From the NCBI GenBank assembly GCA_900074885.1, contig FJUW01000094.1, positions 29,590 to 93,589 of the forward strand: a stretch of DNA of 64,000 nucleotides, given 5' to 3'. Made by a program: the position numbers and the translations under genes. The stretch comes from Rhynchosporium graminicola (Eukaryota > Ascomycota > Leotiomycetes > Helotiales > Ploettnerulaceae). Shown here piece after piece: positions 36,314-46,583 of the stretch. The notes below the pieces were generated by a model. It saw only the letters and a program-made list of their open reading frames with translations, was not told the origin of the DNA and did no database searches. How positions within the stretch are numbered: position 1 is the stretch's first letter; each line of letters starts with the position of its first letter.

Positions 36314-36395
36314 TGATATCACTAGACCTCCCCTAGCTAGGTAGCGCATAGACCTTTACTTCTATAGATTAATCTAGAGGTTTCTAAACCTTGAA
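36314..36395 (-). repeat. Right copy of the 82-bp inverted repeat bounding the gene island
   Basis: The reverse complement runs from TTCAAGGTTTAGAAACCTCT to CTAGTGATATCA and matches 17551-17631, with one 1-nt indel and mostly C/T or G/A differences. Beyond it, on the side away from the island, the sequence is RIP DNA unrelated to that left of 17551. Confidence 0.88.
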
Positions 36396-36399
36396 TGGA

Positions 36400-39300
36400 A
36401 AATTAACCGGCCCCGACCAACGCTGCACGCCAAATCGACCTCGATCGAGCCTAGCGCTGGCGGCACGCTACTCTCACCGCCTTCGGGCCCTTAAAATCTC
36501 GCTCCTAAGACGAATCTTCGCTAGTAATAAGCCTTCTAGTTAATATTACGAACCTTATCGCTAAGAGTTATAGAGATCTGAATATACGAAAAAATACTAG
36601 AGATTACGATAAGCAAAATATACTCTTAGTATTTCTAGTGATAGCTTATTGTAAGTGAGTAATCTCTTGATTAAGGTAAAGGAGGAGAGGCCTAGTTGCC
36701 TCTATCACCCCGCCCTTAGCGATTCTATAGTAGTAACGAGCCTTCTAGTTAATATTACGTACCTTAATAATAAGATATATATATATTTGAATATAGCAAA
36801 ATATACTAGAGACTCTAATAAATAAAATATACTCTTTAGAATTTCAGATTTCCTATTTATAAACGAGTATTTCGTGAATAAAAGTAAAGGAGTAGAAACT
36901 CGCTTCCTTATAACTATGACAAATTAATAGTTATAACGAGCCTTTATAGGAGTATTATAATACTTATATTATAACTAGTAAGGATATCGATATAACAGAT
37001 AATATTAAAGATTTAAAGGATATAGACGTACTCTTCAGATCACTAGATATATACGTTATAGATAAGTAAATAGAGATACTCTGAAGTCCCCTATTGAAAA
37101 ACGCTATATACCGAAAGAAGAAGTATAGCGTTTTATTTTGCTAATGAATATCTAGCTACTCGTTCGCAACTAGGAAAATAAAATATTATACTTCTTCTTT
37201 TAGTATATAGCGTTTTCAATAGGGGAAAGTAGTTATTTAGGTTAGATTAAGTTTCTTAGACTAATACTAAGTTTTATACTAGAAAGAGGAGCTAGCTAGA
37301 TACTTAGGTATTTAAGTATATCTCTTATTACTAACGAAGGAGTTATTATAAAAGAAGATATCTAGTTATCTACTCTAATCTAAGTAATACTACTAACGAG
37401 CCTCTTAATTATGTCTTTCTCGCTATAGATAAGTAATATTAGTATCTAATTTCATAACTTAGTATTATAACTAGCTCTCTTTCCGAGTTAAATAATACGT
37501 TAAGAAATTAGCTTCTTCTCTAGCTAATCTAGTATCGTCTAAATCTAAACTTACTCGGTAGGAACGTATAAGTCTAGTAAGTTTCGTTATAGATATATAT
37601 TTTCTATTATACTTCTCCTAGAACTATTCCTAGCTTCGCTCGTATACTATAAAGGAATAATAGATAAACTAAATACTTCGTTAATAATAAGTGATTAAGC
37701 GATTAATTTACTTACTCTCTATCTACTCTAGTTATATTTGATCCTCCCTTACTACTTAGGGAAGTACTCCTTATATATCTCTTGCTAGTACTTCAAAGGT
37801 ATATAATACTCGTTAATAATAAGGGTTTTATTAGACTTCTAATTATAAACGAGTTATTCTAATTCGCTACTTTAGCTATAACTCAGTAAAGGAGGTATAA
37901 GTATAGTATTACGAGTAATACCTTGTAATCGCTTATCTCTACTGAGGATATTAAAAGAGAGCTTATCTATAGTAGCTTTCCTAACTCTCTCTCTTTCTTA
38001 ATACTTCCGTTTCCTTAGTAATAACGAAAGTTCTTTAAGCTAGAAAGCGCTGAAATAGCGTAAGATATTAGGAGTATCAGTTAGTAGAGAGGAGGAAGAG
38101 GATAGCTTATTATAGATAAGAGTTCTAGTTATATTTAGCGGGATATTTAGCTTAAGAGGCTCGCTATAGACGAGAGTATTTAAAGAGGGCGAGGTATCTA
38201 GCTTAAGAGTAAACACCCGTTAGTAACAAGCTTTTAATTAATATCTAAGGTACTTACTATAGTTCTTACTTATAGCTTTAATTCCAGGGTATAGAGGTAT
38301 ACTTATTAGCTTAGGCGAGTAATTATACTTTCTAAGCTAGAGTACGAAGATCTATATCTATAGCTTTTTCAAGTAGTATATAAGCTTCTTCTGAAGCGTA
38401 TCTATCTTGAATCTCTCGTTGGAGACGAGCTACTACTAAGAGATATAATAGTATAGTTATTTAGGAGATATAATAAATACTTATTATAGATAAAGGAGTA
38501 AAGAGAGGCAATTAAAAAGAGGAGTAAATAGCCCTAAGTAATTAGTACCGCGGGGTAATCTTCGTCCTTAACGAGTATTCTTTATACTCTTCTCCTCTTC
38601 TCTTTCTAATTCAGAATTACTTATTATAGACGAATTATTTAATAATATTAGTAATATAGCTCTATAAGATAATATCCTCGATAAGGAAAAGTAATTAGAG
38701 TCTAATTTATATTAAGCTAGATTAGAAGAAGATACAAAGTTTAAAGATAAAGCGGAAGTACTTCTATAAGTATAGAAAGAGTCTCTTATAGCACGAACTT
38801 TAAAGGTATATACCGCGTAATATCTCCTTTAAACCTTTAAATTACTTATTTCTCCTTTGAACCTTTAAATTACTTATTACTAACGAGTATTTCTAGCCTT
38901 TATAAAGAGTTCGTTAAATATATTATAACGAAACACCTGTAAAAGGGTCAATTTGAACTTGATAACGCTACGAGTATATATCCTTAGTATATCACTAACT
39001 AGATTAATTCTATTTATTGAGAAGGAGGCTTATCTAGAAAGAAGAAACTCGTTAACTCGTCGGGAATAAAAGATTAGCTAGCGACTTAATCTCATGCTTT
39101 AAAAATAAGAGCAGTAGCGAGCTTTTAGTTTACGTCTATATGCCCTAAAAGGTACTCTCCTATAGCATAATTATAGATTTAAGGTATAGAGAATTAGTAA
39201 GGAAATCCCTTGTTATTACTATTTATTTTAAGATATATAAACAGTTAAAATAAAATCAAGGTAGAATTATCTTTAATAAGCTTCCTAGATTTCCTTCGCT

Positions 39301-41152
39301 ACTAATAAGTAAATCTAGGTCTGTGGTAGAGAGATTCAAATAAGCTCTCGCGCTATAATAATAGACGATTTACGCTGTATATAAGAGTTTAATTAAACTA
39401 TTACTACTTCTAGTAGTAAATCACTTGTTCATAACGAATATCTCTATAGATAGAGTAGACTGAATTACTATAAGATAATATAAGTAATATATACTCTCGC
39501 TTTTCAGTGCCTTCTGCGTATAGATAAGGTCTTAAAGTTATAAGCTTATTATATCTATATTCATAACAAGGAAAAGGGGAGTATTCAAGTTAATCTTCTA
39601 TTCCGTAAGACTAATTAATTTAGAAGTATATTTATCCTTAATAAGTAAATCAGATAAGGAGTAAATAAGTACTTAGGAATTAAGCCTTTTATCTTATACC
39701 TAAATAAGGAGGAGCCGTATCTTTATCCTATACGAGCTCTCTTAGAGTAGATTAAAGTATCCCGAATTACATAAGGTTATCTGTTTAGGAGAATCGATAG
39801 CTATAATCGTATAGTTCAGAGAGATACTCCTTTAGTAAGTACTTACTTAAATCCTTTATTAATAACTAGCGATCTAAGTTAAATTATTACTAACGAGTAA
39901 AAGACTACTTAGACTTTCATAAAGTATTAGCGATATAACCTACTTCATATTAGAATAGATTATCGTCTATATAGAATATACTCTTTTCGATATGAAGAAG
40001 CTTAGTAGTTATGCTTAGAGAAACGTTTGAGGCTAATTAAAATCTATAATTAGGCTAGCTAGAGTACTAATTAGAATGCCTTGTCGATAATAAGGTATTT
40101 ATGTAATTAGAACGATAACTTAATAATAATAAGTGAAGACTATATAAGCCCTAATTATAGGGGAAGTAATAAGTGTTATAGTTATGGCTGGGAATATAAT
40201 TATATTAAGTAATAGAAATACTTATTATATACGTATTAAATAAGAAGATTTGAAAGATGAAGATATAGTTATATTTCCCTAGGTATAATACGCTATAAAC
40301 GCCTTAAAGTAAATCCCAGAGTAAAGCCTTATTCTTAACGAGTATACTTCTAAATACTACGTAAAAGCTAATATAAAACTATTATCTCTAACGAGCTATT
40401 CAAATCTCTGTACTAGCTATTAAGGCTACCTAAGTCTTTATAATACGACTAGCGCCAGTAAGTATATCCTAATCGTTCGTTAGTAATAAGAGTAAATTAG
40501 ACTATCGTACTTATAAGGATAGTTATATTACTACCTTATATATACTTAAGAGTCTACTATATAGTAATGCGATACTTATGAGTTAATATAGAAAGAGCCT
40601 AATTATACGTTAGTAACGAGTAATTAGTCAGAAGGCTCGTTAAGAATAGAAATAATAGTAGTTTAGCTAATATAGTTACGAGCCTTATCGTAAAGGGCGA
40701 GAGAGTTAACCTTATGCTTAATAAATCGCTCGATAGCAATATATTTCTACTTATAACCGCAAGGTAAGAGATCCTTATTATTTAAGCCGGTAAGGATATC
40801 TAAATCACTTGTTAATAATAAGGAGACGTTAATAATAAGGAGATTTATAAGAGTAAATACGTACTAGCGATACTAATAAGTATAAGCTTATTACTAAAGA
40901 AGCCTATGATACTTATTAGTAATAAAGAAATAAAAGGAGGAGTAGCGGAGTACTTATAGCTCTAGTACTTAGCTCCTCTATTAGCACGTGTATTATGATT
41001 ATTCTTAAGAGGCTAGTTCAGTCTTCTAAATAGTAGTTAGTAACAAGCAAAAGACTAAAAGGTTCGTTCTTACTAAAGCTCTTCTTCACAGCATCCGGTA
41101 TTTAGAGGAGGGCAAGAAAGATACTTTCTACCCTAACGAGCGACGTAAGTAG
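36400..41152. repeat. Degenerate repeat field with recurring TAACGAG motif
   Basis: After a GC-richer start (36400-36490) the region is AT-rich and noncoding. Variants of (T/C)TAGTAACGAGC or TTAATAATAAG recur on both strands. Examples lie near 36521, 36731, 36940, 37388, 37808, 38218, 38566, 38878, 39113, 39885, 40387, 40606, 41038 and 41135. The first two are followed by the same CCTTCTAGTTAATATTACG and are 210 bp apart, which suggests an old tandem array of ~200-bp units. I recognise no retroelement protein in any frame. Confidence 0.55.
37087..37226. mobile_element. 140-bp hairpin MITE
   Basis: The two arms are near-perfect inverted repeats of ~53 bp. The left arm starts TCCCCTATTGAAAA and the right arm ends TTTTCAATAGGGGA, with matching inner GAAGAAGTATA and TTTTATTTT blocks. 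A ~30-bp loop separates them, and there is no coding capacity. AAG stands outside both ends and could be a 3-bp duplication, but this is weak. The termini resemble those of Tc1/mariner- or pogo-like fungal MITEs. Confidence 0.85.
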
Positions 41153-43170
41153 TATTGGATTTATAACCAGTACCTTGGTCAGTTTTGCCTGCATCGGCAT
41201 ACATACCCTATGCCTTATCAGTACATAGTCTTAGTACCTAGTTCAGTACCTTGCCCATGTACCTTGTTATACCTGGCACTTATACCCTATACCTTATCAC
41301 TAGCCTATACCCTGCATACTCTATTAGAGTTACTATAAAGGTTCTCGATAGAGTTCTATTACTCTCTAGTACGTATATCGTACTTCTAGAGGTTTCTACT
41401 GACGTACTACTAACGTAGTATAATTCTATAATATACGTGTCTTCTTCTATAGAGTTCTGTATTACGTAGTATAGAATATTCTAGAGAGCTCATATAGCTA
41501 TATAAGTAGCTAGAATCTCTCCTATAGTTAGCTCTTTTTAAGTAAGTAAAGCAAGTTAAATTGATCACGTATTATTCTGTTATTCTGACCTTAGCTAATT
41601 TCTACTCTCAATTTTCATATAGTAGCAATTCACTTAGTGAAATTAGCTAATCAGACGCTTCCTCCTTCGATCGATCTCGCCTAAACTCGCTTCTATTACT
41701 TCTTACTAATAAAGGAGCTTCCTGATCAGGCGTTACTTAGTTGTTTTCAACGACTCTTTCGCCTAGAGCTAGCTAGTAAGCTAGCCCCTTTGAGCCCTAC
41801 TAAAAAAGCTATAGCAAATCAGACTCGTAGCCCTTAACCCTAAGACGAAGTTACAGGGAAATAATAACTTATAACCTCTCGAAGCCTTTAGAAGTAGAGA
41901 AAACCTAGTGACCCTAGGTAAAAAGGCTAAGATCTTATTCCGGAGTGCCCGTAGCTACTACAGACTTAGTTTAGAAGCTAGGCCTCGTTAAGAAGTAGTA
42001 TATAGCTTCTGATCGCTATTAAGCTTAGTATATATTATAAGTCGGCTAATATAGGCTACTATTGAGTATAAGAAGCTATCCTCGGAGAGGGTTACTTAAT
42101 AGTAGTACTTGAGGCGCTATGAGGTAAAACTAGGCCTAGTAGTAAGGTTAATGCAATAGCAAATACGACAGACGTAGTTACTATATACTACTATTGATTT
42201 TGACTAAGCGAAGACTTAGTAAGATAGTAAGCTCGGCGTAGCTACTATCTTTTTCAAAGGTAAGATAAGGTTAGTATCTTTTTAAGCTACTTAGTAGCTT
42301 ATACGAGTAGAACTCGTATTTTTAAGACCTCTTAGTACTTAGTACTATTGAACTATCTATAAGGAATTATATTTTCCTTTAAGGGAGATAAGCTAGTAGG
42401 CTGCTCTAACTATATAGAGTAGCTTAATATAGCTAGCCTCTACTTAGAGGTAAATAGCTATATATCTTATATTAATAGTATTAAGACTAAGCCTAGCTGA
42501 GCTCTCTACTTTAAGTCAGAAGAATATATTAATATGTAAGGCGAAAAGAGAGTAGATTATATATCTTACTCTCCGGAGCTAGCGATTAAATACTATAAGA
42601 GACTAGCTGATTTTAAGCGTGTAAATAAGAAAGCTTTAAGTGCTATTAAGTCGATTATATCACTTGAAAACCTTAATAGATTTAAGGATAAGACTAGCGC
42701 AAAAGACCTATAGGGAGCTATTATAGCTACTTACGGTTCTACTAGCCTAGAGGAGATTAGTAAGTATATAAATCATATTATCGATAATATCTACTTCTCT
42801 TATAAGAATATAGACGAGTATACTAGCGTAATTCAAGCTAGCTTAGTTTATCTAAAGTAGCTTAAGTATAAGATTCTAAAGCTTATACTAGCTAGCTTTA
42901 TATTTAAAGGTTTATCTAGTTCTTTTAATTATTTTACTTCTAGGAAGTACGAAGAAATCTCTAATAACCTTTCTTCTATCGATATAGAAAGTTTAATAAG
43001 AGATCTTATATTAGAAGAAGCTAGAATAAATACTTCTACTGATTTATAAGCTAATAAGGCTTTTAAGAGGAAGAATTCGAAAGGTAGTAAGAAGTATAGT
43101 TATTATAATAAAACAAACTATATAGAGGCAAATTGCTATATAAAGCACCCTGAGCTAATACCTAATAAAT
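41153..43170 (+). mobile_element. Copia-A copy A2, left part (5' LTR, leader, gag)
   Basis: The 5' LTR is 41153-41619 (starts TATTGGATTTATAACCAG, lacks the 48-bp duplication). The leader and gag then match A1 very closely: about 630 bp (roughly 42001-42604) appears identical to A1 at 30762-31392. The frame stops at 43170, inside the zinc-knuckle region, where Gypsy B1 is inserted after TAAAT (43166-43170). It continues at 52998. Confidence 0.93.
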
Positions 43171-43438
43171 TATGACGACAGCTCACCTGAATATCACATG
43201 AGAAGAAGGATAGATACTATGGCCTAAGTTCATAGGTATCCCGCCAGAGCTAGTGTCCGACTCGGTATAGTATCAGACTAATACTAGTATATATATATAA
43301 GGTGCCTTATACTCTATCTCTCTTCTTCTTCTTTCCTTATCTTTTCGTTTCCTTCGTAGTAGACTCTATAAGATCGCTCTTAGCTTCTCTACTTATTTAT
43401 TATTACTTATATATTATCTTAAGTCTTATATCGTTATA
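43171..43438 (+). repeat. 5' LTR of Gypsy B1
   Basis: It is 268 bp, starts TATGACGACAGCTCACCTGA and ends TCGTTATA. Copies at 52730 and 62942 show that the ancestral ends were TGTGACGACA...TGTCGTTACA. A TATA-like run is at 43288-43300, followed by the CCTTATACTCTATCTC stretch, a likely transcription start region. The leader after it (TTAAATAAAAAGATTAAGA) holds the presumed primer-binding site. Confidence 0.93.
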
Positions 43439-44537
43439 TTAAATAAAAAGATTAAGATAACCGGAGAAAGCTTACTATAATATCTTACTACTAAGTTAGT
43501 TATTCGATAACTACTTAAATATAGCTAAGATACTAGAGATCTCTCGGATAGCTATGAATCAGGGTTTAATTTAGCTTATCGCAAATAGTATAATAGAGGA
43601 GGTCTTCGCTAACGCTCCTTTAATAACTCCTTTAGTATAAAGGAATTATAGATAGATTTTAAAGAAAGTATAATAAATACCCCGGAACTTTAACCTCTAT
43701 ATATCGCCGCCGAAATAGCCCTAATATACCCCTTTTTAAGCTACTATTATAGCTCCTAACTAATAAACTAAAGACTTTTCCGGTTCTAGGGGACTCTAAC
43801 GCGATCCCCCTTACTCTACCTCCGAAATTAATCTATTATACCTTTCCTTACTCTAAATATCTCTTATACTAGAGAATATTAATACTTTATTAAGGAAGTA
43901 CTAACTAAGAGAGAAAGGAAAATAAAAGCGATATTCCCTAGGAGTATAATCGCTAAGTACTCTTATTACCGCAGGTGACTCGAACCTGATCTATTCCCTC
44001 TTATAATAATTAGCGGACTAAGAGGAAAAGAATAACTCTTTAGAAGATACTATAGATAAACTAATCTTTATATAAGATAAGTTCCTTATAGGGGTCCCTT
44101 ACTTATCTTCGACTCTCCTACTAGAACTAATACTATAATCTCTGTGTATTCTAGAGTTTAATAAGCTAATAAACTCTATTCTAATATATAGTACTAAGAG
44201 AGAGGATATTATTCCTAATAAACTATCTCCTTCTCCTAGCGCCGAATTAGTAGAGTTATACCTTAAGAAGTCTTATCTTACTAAGAAGATCTTACTCTTA
44301 GATAATAGATTAGATCTTACTTTCCTCTAATAGAGAGTATTAATACGAGACCGGCTAGCTATAAACGCTAATTATTACCTTACGGACTTCTCTTAGCGCG
44401 TTCTCGTATAGGGACTAGTTACTAGATTAGCTAAAGAGTATCTTACGCCTTAGTACTTAGCTAATAAGTTTAAGACTAGTAATAAAATAATCTCCTTATT
44501 AGAGGAGAACTTTCTTATTAGTTTAGAGGAAGATAAC

Positions 44538-44739
44538 TGTAACGACACAAGACTTAAGGCGGTATATAAGCAAGAATAAACAAGTAGGGAGGCTAAGAGC
44601 GATCTTATATAGTCTAGTACGAAGGAAACAGAAAGATGCAGAGCTCTAAAGGAGTCTGCACCTTCTATATATATAAGGAGGGTATGCCTAAGGCACCGAT
44701 ACTAGCCCGTATCTGCCACGTATACTATACGCCGTTATA
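44538..44739 (-). repeat. LTR (3' in element orientation) of the non-autonomous element
   Basis: It is 202 bp on the low-coordinate side, running TGTAACGACACAAGACTTAA to GCCGTTATA. It pairs with the 202-bp copy at 46382-46583, which ends GCCGTCACA. The differences are transitions. Confidence 0.92.
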
Positions 44740-45090
44740 TTACCCCCTTCTAAGATAAAGGCTCGCCCTCGAGCCTTGAAGAATCGAAATTACTAAGGAA
44801 ACAAGTAAGTATAAAACGCAGTCAAATATCAAGATAACCTTCTAAATTTCTATCAAACCGAAACCGTAGATACTAATTCAGTACCGAGATTATCTCTTCT
44901 ATAGAGGGAAACGTAATCTCCGGTAATTATAATACCGAGTTTTACTAAATAAGCGAGGCTAAGCGAGTAATTAAAACACTTAAAGGTTACGAAAGAAACG
45001 AAAGTCTAAATCGAATTCTAAAGAAGCTAAAAGATTAAGGAGAGTCAGATATCTTCGTTAAGTAAATATAGAAAGTATTAAATTAAAAGT

Positions 45091-46012
45091 TCTAGTAGAA
45101 GGAGGTCGATTCTGCTAAGGGGGATAAATTATACTGGGGTATAAGAGTTACGAGTCGGATTCCGGCAATTTCCGCTAAGGTAATAAGCTACTTCGTCTTA
45201 GCTTAAAAGTAAGGTTTTTCGCTATTAGAGCTACTTTCGGAAGGTTAAAGTCGGATAAGGGGATAAAGGTTCTTTTCTAGTAGAAGGAGGTCGATTCTGC
45301 TAAGGGGAATAAATTATACCGGGGTATAGGGGTTACGAGTCGGATTCCGGCAATTTCCGCTAGGGTAATAAGCTACTTTATCCTAGCTTAAAAGTAAGGT
45401 TTTTCGCTATTAGAGCTACTTTCGGAAGGTTAAAGTCGGGTAAGGGGATAATAGTTCTTTTCTAGTAGAAGGAGGTCGATTCTGCCGAGGGGGATAAATT
45501 ATACCGGGGTATAAGGGTTATAAGTCGGATTCTGGTAATTTCCGCTAAGGTAATAAGCTACTTCGTCCTAGCCTAAAAGTAAGGTTTTTCGCTATTAGAG
45601 CTACTTTCGGAAGGTTAAAGTCGGATAAGGGGATAAAGGTTCTTTTCTAGTAGAAGGAGGTCGATTCTGCTAAGGGGAATAAATTATACCGGGGTATAGG
45701 GGTTACGAGTCGGATTCCGGCAATTTCCGCTAGGGTAATAAGCTACTTTATCCTAGCTTAAAAGTAAGGTTTTTCGCTATTAGAGCTACTTTCGGAAGGT
45801 TAAAGTCGGGTAAGGGGATAATAGTTCTTTTCTAGTAGAAGGAGGTCGATTCTGCCGAGGGGGATAAATTATACCGGGGTAAAAAGGTTAAAAGTCGAAT
45901 TCAAAAAATTTCCGCTAAGGTAATAAGCTAATTCGTCCTAGCCTAAAAGTAAGGTTTTTCGCTATTAGAGCTACTTTCGGAAGGTTAAAGTCGGGTAAGA
46001 GGATAATAAATA
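45091..46012. repeat. Five 185-bp tandem units
   Basis: Units start with TCTAGTAGAAGGAGGTCGAT at 45091, 45276, 45461, 45646 and 45831, exactly 185 bp apart. Units 2 and 4 appear identical, and units 1, 3 and 5 resemble each other, so a 370-bp dimer has been duplicated. Unit 5 has a cluster of substitutions to A. No reading frame is preserved across the units. Confidence 0.95.
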
Positions 46013-46381
46013 TTAGGGCCTATAGGGAAGTTTCCACTTAAAATTTATCTGCTGTTTTACTTTATACGCATAAAGGAACGAGTTTCGAAGTATCCGAGAG
46101 TGACTTCGCAGTAATACTAGTGCTTCTAAGGCTAAATTACGTTGAAATTCCTAGCTATCTAAGAGATCTCTGGAATCTCGGCTCTTTTGAAAACCTAACT
46201 ATCGAATTCGTAATTAATAGTACTAACTATTTCCGTATGATTCCGAAGTATAAAAATCTAAGGTAAGTAGAGATAACTCAGCGAAGAGCTCCTTAATAGT
46301 CGAAGTCGTACGTCCGAATCGAGTTTTCTAAGTAAGATATTATTTAATACTATCCCCGGCGGTCTTAATCTTTCTGTTTAA

Positions 46382-46583
46382 TATAATGATATAAGACTTA
46401 AGGCAGTATATAAGTAAGAATAAATAAGTAGGGAGGCTAAGAGCGATCTTATATAGTCTAGTACGAAGGAAACAGAAAGATATAGAGCTCTGAAGGAGTC
46501 TGCACCTTCTATATATATAAGGAGGGTATGCCTAAGGCACTGATACTAGCCCGTATCTGCCACGTATACTATGCGCCGTCACA
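46382..46583 (-). repeat. LTR (5' in element orientation) of the non-autonomous element
   Basis: It is 202 bp, with a reverse-strand start TGTGACGGCGCATAGTATAC, a TATA run (CCTTATATATATAG) and the Gypsy-B-like U5. The interior side starts TTAAACAGAAAGATTAAGAC, comparable with the Gypsy-B leader. Confidence 0.92.

Larger units (their letters stand above)
44538..46583 (-). mobile_element. Non-autonomous LTR element nested in Gypsy B1
   Basis: This is a 2046-bp element with two 202-bp LTRs, flanked by ATAAC on both sides (44533-44537 and 46584-46588). The purine tract (AGAAGGGGGTAA on the reverse strand, next to 44739) and the position of the TATA run show that it is oriented on the reverse strand. 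It encodes no gag or pol. About 920 bp of its interior is a 185-bp tandem array. Its R/U5 half (TATATAAGATCGCTCTTAGCC onward) and leader resemble those of Gypsy B while its U3 is unrelated. It is thus probably mobilised by Gypsy-B proteins (a TRIM/LARD-like parasite of that family). Confidence 0.9.

Noticed and set aside
45091..46012. CRISPR-like regular array
   Set aside because: Units are contiguous 185-bp tandem repeats without unique spacers, in a eukaryotic retroelement.
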